A stretch of DNA of 64,000 nucleotides, from contig KL197710.1 in the NCBI GenBank assembly GCA_000697665.1, positions 691,425-755,424 of the forward strand, given 5' to 3'. This document shows positions 10,107-21,344 of this stretch, one piece after another. The notes beneath the pieces are model-generated. The model was not told where the DNA came from and did not search any database. It worked only from the letters and a program-made list of their open reading frames with translations. Made by a program: the position numbers and the translations under genes. Numbering within the stretch: the first letter of the stretch is position 1; every line of letters starts with the position of its first letter. Origin of the DNA: Jaapia argillacea MUCL 33604 (taxonomy: Eukaryota; Basidiomycota; Agaricomycetes; Jaapiales; Jaapiaceae).

Positions 10107-12783
10107 CTATCGACGTTTCGAGCTTCTGCTATCGGCATCTCCGGGAGAACCCCTTCGCTTCCTTTATGCCACAAACCAAATCAGCAATCCAGGAGATAGA
10201 ACAGAAACTGATGCTAAGGAACTCACCGACTTCCACCACTCCTGCTATCATCATCAGGTGTAGCCCTTCCGCTCTCCCTATGAGGCCCACCACCATAATC
10301 CAGCCCATCAACAGCAGGCTGGTTTGCATCCTTATCACGATACTTGTTTTGGTTTCGGGGCCCTGTAGGAACGTTTGGTGGCAGAGGCGAGGCTGGTCGA
10401 ACTGGTAGTGCTTGAGCTGCTATGGCGAAATCTATCTGAACAAACGAGTATTCATAGGAGTAAGGGACAAGAATGTGACGAACCATGACCCCTTCCGCGA
10501 CCAGCAAATCCACCACCTCGTCCACGCATGCCCTGCGGCATACCTCTTCCGCGATACGACACTGGCGTAGCGGTTGCTCGAGGCCCAGGAATGGGTACTT
10601 GTACGGGCACAGGACCAGGAGTACCTGTTCCCTCCATACCAGAATACATGCCTTGTCCCATGACGTTTTGATCCTGATTGGACGAATAGCGTGAATCAAT
10701 CAACACGATTGGGAAGAGGGTGATGAATGAAGCTACCTGCATTCCATACTCCCCTCCCATGCCCATGCCCATCATTCCCTGTCCTTGTCCCGGACCCCCA
10801 CCTCCAGGACCCATACCTTGGCCCATCCCCTGGCCCATGCCTTGGCCCATCCCCTGACCCATCCCCTGGCCCATACCTTGTCCCATACCCTGCCCCATCC
10901 CACCCCCAAAATCACCCATGCCACCCTGCTCCGGCCCACCCCCACCTCCCTGCCCAACCATCCCTCCATCCTGCATCATCCCCCCTCCCTGCATCCCCTG
11001 CATCCCCATTCCTCCCCCCATCCCCATATCACCTTGAACACCCATCCCCATCATCATCCCCGACATATCAGGGTGCATCATAGGGTTCATACCCACTCCC
11101 ACTCCAGGTGGACCCATACCAACGCCTGGAGGTCCCATCATCCCAGCGTTGGGTCCACCACCCGACATCATAGCTGAAGCGCCTGCCATCACCATTGTAC
11201 GAATCTCGGGTGGGAGAGCACTAAGCTGATCTTCTGGCATACCAGCGAAGTTCTGTAAACCATCAAAAAAAAAATCAGCTCACGGTCTATAGCGATATCA
11301 AAAATCAAGGATGCGTACCAACACGCCAGTTTTCATAACGCCAGCCCCCTCACCAATCTCTCTCCTCCTATAACAATACGCCTCCCAACTAATCTCATCA
11401 AACCCATAATTAAACCAATCACTAATATCTGACCCAGGTCTTCTCCAAGGTTTACCCTCCGCAAGCGCCTGGATATCAACTTCAAAGATCGAACGTCCAT
11501 CCAATGTCCCCGGAATAGCGGGGTTGATGGAGGGGTGAGATGCGGGCGCTGAAGCTGGGGGGAGAGTAGAAGGGTCTGGACCGTCTTCTATTCGGGGTTG
11601 GGGTTGAGGGGCGGGGGTTTGGGATTTTGAGTCTGGAGGGGGGAGGGAAGGTTGGTGCTGTTGTTGTGGTTGTTGTTGCGGCTGCTGTTGCGAGCTCGGA
11701 GGAGCAAAACCTTGTTGATGAGGCGGGGCTGAAGGGGGTTGGGGGGGAGGTAGTTGATGTATTGGAGCGCCTCGTTCTCGAGGTGTATACTCCGTCGTCA
11801 ACGAGGGGGCAGGCGCTAGAGTTGTATATATGGTTAGATATGAATTAGGGAGTAGATTGGGTCGAGGGAGAATACTCACGTCCTCTGGCCGGAGGATTAT
11901 ACGACGCACTGGTTGAGCGGACTGGAGCTGGTGGTCGGTTCTGTCTGTGAACGATGGGTCACATTAGTGAGAGTTGGGATTCAGAATTGAGTCTCTGGGG
12001 TTCTCACCTGAGGTCGAGCGTACGACTCTGCGGCTCCATGATAATCTCGATATCCTGCGCAACAAGACGTCAACATCACTCATTCCCGTCATCAACAATG
12101 AAAACGAATACTCACATCGTCGTCGTCGCTCTCCTCTGGCCCTTCTTCTCCTTCACCCTCGCCCTCATCGCCCTCCCCGCTCTCAGCCTCACCTTCTGCA
12201 CCACCAGACCCTTCACGAGAACCTTCACTCGGACCAACACTCGTCGTCACCACTTGCGGTACATCTCCATGGGCATCTCCATTGATATCATCCGGTGGGA
12301 CGCTATTAACCACAGGCGGCTCGTCGTCTTCCAAATCGAAATCAGCCAACAAGTCGTCATCGGCGTCTTGTGATTTATCTCTTGACACTCTAACGAAACA
12401 CAGAACACACCGAAATCATGTTAGAAAGAGATCAACGGTTGACTGACGAGTTGGCTTGGGGTGTGTACTTACGATTCTGCTTAGAGGACCACGCGAAAGG
12501 GGGAGGGACAAAAGTCAACATGCAATTCATATTCGTTGTGGGGATGGAATACAACATGAAAAAAACAAGGAACAATATCTCCCCAAGGTCCAATACGCCC
12601 CCTAACAACCAAGAACCAAAGTGAACTGAACCTCGTCTCACCAGAAATTGCGAACGCCGTCGTTGTTGGAGGGGCCGATTCTGGTTCAGCGGAACCACCG
12701 TAGAGGAAAGCGTCATCGTCGTCGTCCCTACAAAGAGCCCGTTAGATGTGGGCTATACTAACTGCGAATGAAAAAGCTTACAT
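10107..12783 (-). CDS. FIP1: Pre-mRNA 3'-end processing factor FIP1
   Basis: Many-exon gene. The start codon is split: AT at 12783-12782 and G at 12727, giving M-D-D-D-D-D-A-F-L-Y-G-G-S, the usual acidic FIP1 N-terminus. Acidic exon 12389-12092 is followed by DIEIIMEPQSRTLDLR. The Fip1 core is clear in the 11845-11333 exon: GKPWRRPGSDISDWFNYGFDE, then WEAYCYRRREI. Downstream come NFAGMPEDQLSALPPEIRTM, a Gly/Met-rich low-complexity stretch, an RGRG-rich segment and a basic Arg/Ser tail ending at 10107. FIP1 bridges poly(A) polymerase to the cleavage and polyadenylation factor in the nucleus. A 4- or 7-nt microexon is needed to join the second exon to the acidic exon. The polyQ/polyP linker (about 11640-11760) is species-typical. 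Confidence 0.88.
10805..10905 (-). repeat. Tandem 12-nt repeats encoding MGQG units in FIP1
   Basis: On the coding strand a 12-nt unit (ATGGGNCARGGN) is repeated about seven times in a row, giving (MGQG)n, then imperfect MG-rich units out to about 11100. Third positions differ between units, so the array is not a very recent expansion or artefact. Confidence 0.8.
12473..12479 (-). other. Predicted 4- or 7-nt microexon of FIP1 with tandem acceptor
   Basis: The second exon ends in phase 1 at 12642 and the acidic exon starts in phase 2 at 12389, so the join needs 1 mod 3 extra bases. On the minus strand CTCTAAGCAGAATCGTAAGT offers CAGAATC after TAAG (7 nt) or AATC after CAG (4 nt), both followed by a perfect GTAAGT donor. 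Both keep frame (…ISAESVSRDK or …ISESVSRDK). The same frame read through the intron meets TAA immediately upstream, so a longer exon is excluded. Confidence 0.5.
12728..12783 (-). other. Intron splitting the FIP1 start codon
   Basis: Minus strand: exon 1 ends CTCAACAT, followed by GTAAGC; the acceptor TTTGTAG precedes GGACGACGACG. Splicing joins AT to G and creates ATG GAC GAC GAC. In unspliced RNA the same place reads ATG TAA, a start directly followed by a stop. Confidence 0.7.
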
Positions 12784-13191
12784 GTTGAGCGAGAGTGATG
12801 GAGATCGAAGAGACTGTGCAAAGCGCTGGCGAAGGGACCGAGTGGCGAAATTGGAAGCTCGAGTTGAGAGTTGGAGCCACGTGGCACTTCCGTCGTCCGA
12901 TCAAACTTTTTGCTTCGCCCGCTCAGCGCGTTGACCGAATATCCTTTGCCAATGTGTGCTACCAACTCAACGGTCTATGTATGAAACTCAGGAGAAGATT
13001 CTAGGCACATGAACGTTGTCGAGTTCATTCGTTGAGGGACGACGCTTAGGACAAGCAAACGATGGCTATCCGAACATTCCATTACTTCAGCTCCAGAGGC
13101 AACTAAAAGCCATCTATTAACCTGAACGAACGATAACCGTCAGAATCCACATCAAACCAACGACACCCAAACCACATACCATATAAAATTA
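12784..13191. other. Intergenic region, FIP1 5' side
   Basis: About 400 nt upstream of FIP1 and downstream of the uL10m stop. It must hold the FIP1 promoter and 5' leader. Short frames on both strands (for example 12795-13004 +) are domain-free. No RNA gene seen. Confidence 0.4.
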
Positions 13192-14070
13192 TCACGAAGG
13201 CGTCGTCACCTCCCCCTCCTCCAAACTCTTCTTCAACCCCTCCAAAGTCCTCGCCAACCTACCCCCACCAGCCTGCCCAAGCACTCCCGCAATCTGTTGT
13301 CCAGGACTACTAACCAACCCCACAATCTGCGCCCTCAAAGTCTCCAGCGTCGGCAACTTCGCCACATCCCTCACACCAGCACTAACCAAAACCCTTCCCT
13401 CCACAAGCGCTCCAAGCACTTTCAACTCCGGCTGCAAAGTCGGTCTGACCCTAACTGGTTTCCTACCGGGTTGTGGAGGGTCGGCTTTGGATGCTCGTTC
13501 TGCTTCTTCTAGTTCTTGTGGGGTGGGTGGTTTTTTAGGGGGGATGGTTCGGTCCAGTGTACGGACTATGGCGTTTAGTTGGGGTGGGTTTAGGGAGGGT
13601 AGGGAGAGGATGGCCAGGCCACCTTCTACCAATTTCGAGATTTCTGATACTTGGGCAACGTCAAGAGGCGCGTATTCTCTCAACACAACACCAAATATCG
13701 AAGTCCTAATAACCGTCAACGTCGGCAACTCCACTTCCGACACCACGGGTGAAGGTGAGGGTGAAGCAAGTGAAGGTGTAGGTGTAGCATGCCGTTTAGC
13801 AGCTGTAGCTATATCCTTTCTGAGTTGTATCAACCTCGGGATATTGAAATCTGTATGTTGGAGGAAGATGAGAGGGGAGGAAGAGGATGATGCGAGGAGA
13901 CGGGTGTATTGGTTGTAGAGATATGTTTTGCGGGGACCGTATTTACGTGGGATGGGTTTTTTTTCGTAGATACGGGGTGGGGCTATTGAGACTACCGTTC
14001 GAAGTTGGTTTTGGGAGGGTTTGAAGGAGAGGGTGTGCCATGAAGGAGTGATTTGGCGGGAGGAGAGCAT
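13192..14070 (-). CDS. Mitochondrial large-subunit ribosomal protein uL10m
   Basis: Single-exon frame of 292 codons from the ATG at 14070 (MLSSRQITPSWHTL). The open frame extends 32 codons upstream, but that segment lacks a mitochondrial-type start, whereas MLSSRQITPSWHTLSFKPSQ is Ser/basic and acid-free as expected of an import signal. The body has PRKYGPRKTYLYNQYTRLL, then PLIFLQHTDFNIPRLIQLRKDI, as in fungal uL10m. The end is LVSSPGQQIAGVLGQAGGGR followed by LARTLEGLKKSLEEG. The protein builds the base of the mitoribosomal stalk and acts in mitochondrial translation. It is divergent from the WD40 gene at 14224 with only about 150 nt between starts. Confidence 0.85.
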   Translation of the reverse strand: MLSSRQITPSWHTLSFKPSQNQLRTVVSIAPPRIYEKKPIPRKYGPRKTYLYNQYTRLLASSSSSPLIFLQHTDFNIPRLIQLRKDIATAAKRHATPTPSLASPSPSPVVSEVELPTLTVIRTSIFGVVLREYAPLDVAQVSEISKLVEGGLAILSLPSLNPPQLNAIVRTLDRTIPPKKPPTPQELEEAERASKADPPQPGRKPVRVRPTLQPELKVLGALVEGRVLVSAGVRDVAKLPTLETLRAQIVGLVSSPGQQIAGVLGQAGGGRLARTLEGLKKSLEEGEVTTPS

Positions 14071-14223
14071 GGTTTGCTCTGGTGGTGGTCCGGGTGCAAG
14101 AAATGGACGCGGAAGGCGAGTGGCAAAATAGAAATAGAACCCTTTTTGTTTGATTTTAACCTCCACCTTGCTCGCGCTCGTCTATAACGCGTTCTTTCGA
14201 GTACTCTACGCGTCGATACCGAT

Positions 14224-16192
<1,969 letters not shown>

Positions 16193-16411
16193 TCGCGCTC
16201 TCTGTTGGTTTCATTTGTAGTTTTCGTTGTTTGAAATGTGCTCTGTTGTAGATGTGATGGTGGATGGAATGAATGGCGCATCGAAGGTTAATAATATACA
16301 ACGTAGTTCGGAACCGACGAGACCACGACGAAGACAGGTATGCAGACAATAAGTATTCCAACGCTCTCGCTCTCTCTCTCCCCATCCGCTCGGAATGTAC
16401 ACCTCCAGCCC

Positions 16412-16711
16412 TCACAGGAATATCAGTCGAACCAACTCAAACACGACTAACGCACATATCAGACTCCCACATGGAAATGACGGAAGGAAAAGCAACTCAC
16501 GACCACCAATGACGACAAAGAGGATCATACCCAAAGCCCAGACAGGTATGGGACTCCGTTTGGATAGTTGTTCCTGTCGAGATGGGTTTGTGGGTTTCTT
16601 GCCCGAGCGAGCAGCCGCTGCGAACTTTTGGTTCTTGTGACGCATTTCGAATTCTGTCGGCTGTAGGGTGTGTTAATTAGGGACAATGGCTCGGGGGGCT
16701 TGGCTCACCAT
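16412..16711 (-). CDS. Ribosome-associated ER membrane protein RAMP4/SERP1 (Ysy6)
   Basis: Three exons give 65 residues: ATG alone at 16711-16709, then 16660-16501, then 16446-16412 (198 nt including stop). The sequence opens MPTEFEMRHKNQKFAAAARS, then GKKPTNPSRQEQLSKRSPIP, and ends in one membrane helix, VWALGMILFVVIGG-LVFELV. These are the conserved features of RAMP4, a tail-anchored protein of the Sec61 translocon that protects membrane proteins under ER stress. The start codon abuts intron 1. Intron 2 (54 nt) is a multiple of three with no stop, so retention would add 18 residues inside the membrane helix. Confidence 0.9.
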
Positions 16712-16934
16712 TTTGGCGGGATGGATGGGGTAAGGAGAGTGGGTGGGTGACACGAGGGAGGGGAGGGATTTAAGTGCAGGAGGGAGGAAAGGACTTTAAA
16801 GTAGTCGTGGATTGAGTTGGCAGCATGCACACACGACGTGTCACTCCATTTCCGGAAATCTGGCGTGGGGTTAGGGTCACATCACCTGACCCTTTCTAAC
16901 TTCCAAACGCCTTTCCCTTGATCGCATCTCCGCC

Positions 16935-17964
16935 ATGGCCAAATCCAAATCCCTCAAAGCAGCTCTCCTCTCCCACCAATCCACCCAAGCAAAGAAACAA
17001 AAAGCAACAAAAGCAGCTCAAGCAGCAGAATCAAAACTCAAACTCCTCTCAAACCCTTCCCTCCGACTCTCCAAATCAAAAACCAAATCATCCCCGCACC
17101 CGCCTACTATCCCATTCAAACCAACAGACCGAATCCTCCTAATCGGCGAAGGCAACTTCTCCTTCGCTCTCTCCCTCGCCCTTTCCCCCCCTCCTACCTT
17201 ATCACACCTCCCACCTTCAAACTTAACGGCAACGGCATACGACTCTGAACAAGATTGTTACACCAAATACCCAGATGCACATGCCAACGTTAGGCGATTA
17301 AAAGAGAAGGGTGTCTCCATTCTATTTAGTATCGACGCGGGAAAATTGGATAAAGTGCCTGCGCTCAAAGGGAAAATGTGGGATAGGATCGTTTGGAATT
17401 TCCCTCATGCGGGTGAGCCATACCCCCACGTTCTGCGTTCGAATCGACTGCTAACTTGTTGATGTTGTAGGAAAGGGAATAACAGACCAAGATCGTAATA
17501 TCCGCTCAAACCAACTCATCATCCTCGATTTCCTCCGCTCAGCAGCACACATCCTCTCATCAGGCCCCATACCCTCATTCACTCCCTCCCGAAAAAACAA
17601 GGGAAAACAAAAATCAGGGGACGACTCCGACGATGATCACGACGACTCCGAAAATCTCGTTCAATCATCAGATTCTCAATCAGGTACTCGAGGAACCATC
17701 CTCGTCACTCTCCGTAACGTCCCTCCTTATACTCTCTGGGATCTACCCCGCCTCGCAAAGTCCCCTCCTCCACCCGCTTCATCCACATCCCTAAGAAACC
17801 CCCGCTACACCCTCCTCCGCTCCTTTGCCTTTCACAGATCAGCTTACAAAGGTTATCAACATCGCATGACAAAGGGTGAGAGGAAGAATGGTGAGGGTAG
17901 TACTGGTCAAGGCGGAGAGGATCGCTGTTGGGAGTTTTGTTTAAGAGATGAGGAGGACGAGTAG
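16935..17964 (+). CDS. BMT5-like 25S rRNA uridine-N3 methyltransferase (DUF2431)
   Basis: Two exons (16935-17412 and 17471-17964) give 323 residues. A Lys-rich N-terminus (KSKSLKAALLSHQ, AKKQKATKAAQAA) suggests nucleolar targeting. DRILLIGEGNFSFALSLAL is the SAM-binding loop typical of this family, followed by ATAYDSEQDCYTKYPDA and the spliced WDRIVWNFPHAGKGITDQDR. The second half contains an acidic, Asp/Ser-rich insert and ends RSFAFHRSAYKGYQHRMTKG, the conserved C-terminal signature. The yeast member methylates U2634 of 25S rRNA. The intron is 58 nt. It is divergent from RAMP4 with about 220 nt between starts. Confidence 0.87.
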
Positions 17965-18728
17965 GATCGGGTATCACAGTTGGATTCTCTGACCGCCGAC
18001 ATGTGGGCAATGGCATGAGCATTGTATGTGGCTTAGCAGTTCTACGTCAACTCCCTTGATGACAATCCCCTGATTCTACAGTCGTTGGCTACATTTCCAG
18101 GGTGTATTACAATATGTAACAACCAAGTTGGTCCGTCACAAAGAAAGCGCGCAAAGTCACGACAGTCCAACTTGCACACAACCAGCTGGAACCATAAGTA
18201 CTACACGACACAACTACATACGCGACGACATCCTCAGCCGTTTCCCCACAACTAAGTAATCTACAATCAAACTTCGACTGGATAAAATGAGCCAAACCCC
18301 ACTGTCCTCGATGTCAACCTCATCAGTCATTATCCAGGCACGGAGCTTGCTCATATCGAAGTTGCCATCACACAGGCTGTCGCCGAGCAGTATCTCTGCT
18401 AGCATACCCACCGCTCCGACCCCTCCCACACCCAGTACCTTCGGCTCCATTTGAGCATTCAAACCAGTGTGATTCTGTGTGAATGACGCTTGAGCTTGAA
18501 GCTTGACTTGGAGGACCTCTGACAATGGGGGATTCAATAGGTTCAGTCGTCCTGAACTCTGTGAAGACTATCGACCCATTCAAACTTTATGCTCATTTTC
18601 GAACATTGTCACCGTCCACAATCCATTCCACCAATATCCAATCTACCATATACTAAAAATACGGCCTCGGTAACCCACAGAGCCACCAAGAATTAAAAAA
18701 AAGCGATTGAAAACAGCCCCAGTAGGTC
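17965..18728. other. Convergent intergenic region
   Basis: About 760 nt between the stops of the rRNA methyltransferase and the alcohol dehydrogenase. Minus-strand frames at 18214-18537 and 18368-18583 overlap in different frames and show no family signature; both are probably chance. AT-rich sequence at 18640-18700 fits a 3' UTR. Confidence 0.4.
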
Positions 18729-19890
18729 TCACTCAAAGTCGATAATCATCTTGATTGCCTTGTTCGCAGCAGCGGACGCAAACGAAGAGTAAGCCTGCTC
18801 TATTTCGCCAAACTTGAAGGTATGAGTTGCAAGAGGTTTGACGACGAGGCTGCCGGACGCCAGTAACTCGATGAGTTTTGGGCAAGTCACCGTATCGACG
18901 AGGCGGGATGTGATGACTAGAGACAAAATGTGAATATATATTCAATACTCAGCGTTTAGAAATTCTACAAACCAATGTTCTTATGCCATAACTTCTCGAG
19001 ATGGAGATCGGCTTTCGACCCATGAACTCCTACATTTGCGATGGTGCCTCCCACAGCCACAATCTCTTGACAAAGTTCGAACGTAGCAGGCACACCAGCA
19101 GCCTCAATAACGGTATCCGCACCCCGCCCACCAGTAATATCCAAAACCTGCCGAGCCGCATCAGGACCAAACTCGACGATATGGGTAGCCCCAAGTTTCT
19201 TGGCGATTTGGAGCCTATTCTTGTCTCGGTTAATCACAATTATCATGGACGGCTCGTACAACTGCGAGATTATCACAGTAGAGAGTCCAATTGGACCTGC
19301 GCCGATAATCGCGACGCTGGAGCCAGGCTGCACCTTCCCCGGAATAACGCCACATTCCAGAGCAGTGGGCAGAGTATCGCTGACCATAACGAGCGAACTA
19401 TCGTCAACGCCCACAGGCGTCTTGTGTAGGCTAAAATCGGCATAAGGGATGCGCACGAATTCGGCGTGTGTGCCGTCGATTATGTGACCGAGGAGAGGGC
19501 CGCCTGAAGTGCAATGCGATGGCATCGAGCGGCGACAATAATCGCACGTAGAACAGGACGTGATGCAGGAAATGATGACACGGTCTCCTGGTTTGAATGT
19601 GTTGACCTCGGATCCAACGGTTTCCACTGTCCCAACGCCTTCATGGCCAAGGATGAGGCCTGGTTTAGCGGAGGGAATGTCGCCGTGTAAGATGTGCAAG
19701 TCAGTACCTAAGATGCAGGAGTGAATTGTGAAAAGTCATATGGCTCCAGTCGAAAGGTACACACACCACAAATCGTCGTTTTGGCAAGCCTCACAATTGC
19801 ATCGGTTGCAGAGGAGATTTGGGGGATAGGGCGTTCTTCCAGGGCGAAACCTTGTGTGCCATTATAAACGAGGGCCTTCATGGTTGCCAT
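18729..19890 (-). CDS. Zinc-dependent medium-chain alcohol dehydrogenase
   Basis: Three exons. The start MATMKALVYNGTQGFALEER runs to TTICG, then splices to TDLHILHGD, giving the first catalytic zinc ligand C-G-T-D. LILGHEGVGTVETVG holds the second ligand (GHE). The structural zinc set is CITSCSTCDYCRRSMPSHC. The Rossmann loop is VAIIGAGPIGLSTV. The last exon ends AANKAIKMIIDFE. This is the tetrameric-type zinc ADH/sorbitol dehydrogenase-like family; substrate and cofactor are not fixed by what I can read. The introns at 19766-19705 and 18971-18917 (approximate) are canonical. No partner genes lie nearby. Confidence 0.9.
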
Positions 19891-20829
19891 GAGATAGATG
19901 TGTTGATTATACTATGGCTGGATCAAGAATCGTTATTTGAGTGCACATGGCTGCTGAGATCACTGAGGGCACGCACCTGGAGTTGCTGGTTATCTGAGAG
20001 CAATCCGAGGAACTTAAGGGAGGCATTTAAGCAGGTGATTCCTCGTCGATTTGAGATGGAGCCAACCAAAGACCCTGTTACCTGGCGATAGCCAGGTCCT
20101 GCGGGATGGGTTACACGGCCGCGAACGCACCACTCAAACCCGGCATTCCAGAATATCGCCCGTCAACCCCGGTCAGCTTGAAGAACTGGCATAGCCCGGC
20201 GTCAGTGCGTATCCTTGGCGATATGGCTTGAGATAACGGGAATTCATCGGTATGCCACATTAAGTATGTGGTGTCAGGTAGACTCGTAGTAAAGATGCGA
20301 CTGTAAAGCCACGATGGGATGTGGGAGTTTGGGGTCGAATGGTCTGGATGCACCGTGGCTCCCTCCTTCGATATATTTCGGGTTTCAAGGTGACGCTTAC
20401 CCTTGTAAATCATTCGTCAAAGTCCCTGGAACTACTTATACACTGCGACCCCAACTCTCATATATCGTGTGGGACCACAGGCGGAACGCAGTCTGGGAGA
20501 GTATATATTGCTGCCAAGCACCCCTACTTCCGACGAGCAACTACGATCTGCTGGGTATGTTAGGCTCAGAATTTTGTGAGTTGGTTCGGAGAACAAGATG
20601 CGATTGATAGAAGAAACGATATGAGCCTGGTGTCGTCCCAATACTCGATGGGGAGTGTTGACCTCACGCCGCAGATTTGAACCGCGGGACATGTGCCTTT
20701 CGAGACTCCTTGACGTTCGGATCAAGAATGATGCAACCAGAGTAGGTTTACTTGTTGAAGAAAGGAATTCAGAGGTAAGACCAGATAGTTCATGTTTTTG
20801 GAGATCGCCATGGCACAATTCAATTTCAC
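19891..20829. other. Intergenic region upstream of the alcohol dehydrogenase
   Basis: About 940 nt without a supported gene. Overlapping frames on both strands (20111-20413 -, 20314-20607 +, 20432-20842 -) show no domain. Around 20670-20687 the minus strand has GGTTCAAATC flanked by a 5-bp stem, like a tRNA T-arm, but no acceptor or D-arm partner was found. Confidence 0.4.
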
Positions 20830-21240
20830 CTACTGTCATCACCCGGTCCTTCGTACACCACGTGTCCTCTGTACACTCTTGTATCCGCCTTGTAGCCAGC
20901 TCTGGTTGGAATTTTTGTATCTAAATTTCTCCAACATTGTTCATCTACATGTAAGGAACATATTTCACTAAGGAGACAAGCCCACAGATGTTGCTGCTGG
21001 TGGGGAATCGTGGTTGTGAGCAGGGGGCATTTTCGCAAATTGCCGGCCCGGTCCTCTGTACACCACCATTTTCGTCTGTGCACGAATCAATATTCCATTT
21101 TTTCCCCTCTTTGTTTTGTAGGATAGGTCTTCGTATATGCTACGGACGTTCTGTCTCCTCAGAATTTTATTAGAGTGATGTTGCCACCCGCAGGAGAGAA
21201 AATGAATTTGAGTGTACAGACGACCGGGTGATGACAGTAG
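20830..21240. mobile_element. MITE-like element with 19-bp perfect terminal inverted repeats
   Basis: CTACTGTCATCACCCGGTC at 20830-20848 is matched exactly, inverted, at 21222-21240. The similarity continues a few bases inward (CTTCGTACAC against GTCTGTACAC). The element is 411 bp and is flanked by CAC on both sides (20827-20829 and 21241-21243), a possible 3-bp target duplication. A sub-terminal word close to TCCTCTGTACAC recurs at about 20865, 21052 and, inverted, 21213, as transposase-binding repeats often do. Two minus-strand frames inside have no transposase signature, so it is non-autonomous. The superfamily is unclear. Confidence 0.6.
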
Positions 21241-21344
21241 CACTTGACGTTCTGATCCTTCCTTTTTTGGTAATTGCCGTGCACCTCCAACTCCAACTCA
21301 TATTTACAAAATAAGAAAATAATCGCGTTCGATGTCCATCATGA

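Noticed and set aside
12432-12716. 94-codon ORF on the minus strand inside FIP1
   Set aside because: It runs in a different frame from FIP1 and covers exon 2 and an intron; spliced FIP1 explains the region better.
18214-18583. Minus-strand ORFs of 107 and 71 codons
   Set aside because: They overlap in different frames in a convergent intergenic region and show no family pattern.
20670-20690. tRNA-like T-arm on the minus strand (GGTTCAAATC with a 5-bp stem)
   Set aside because: No matching acceptor stem, A box or anticodon arm at the right distance; likely chance.
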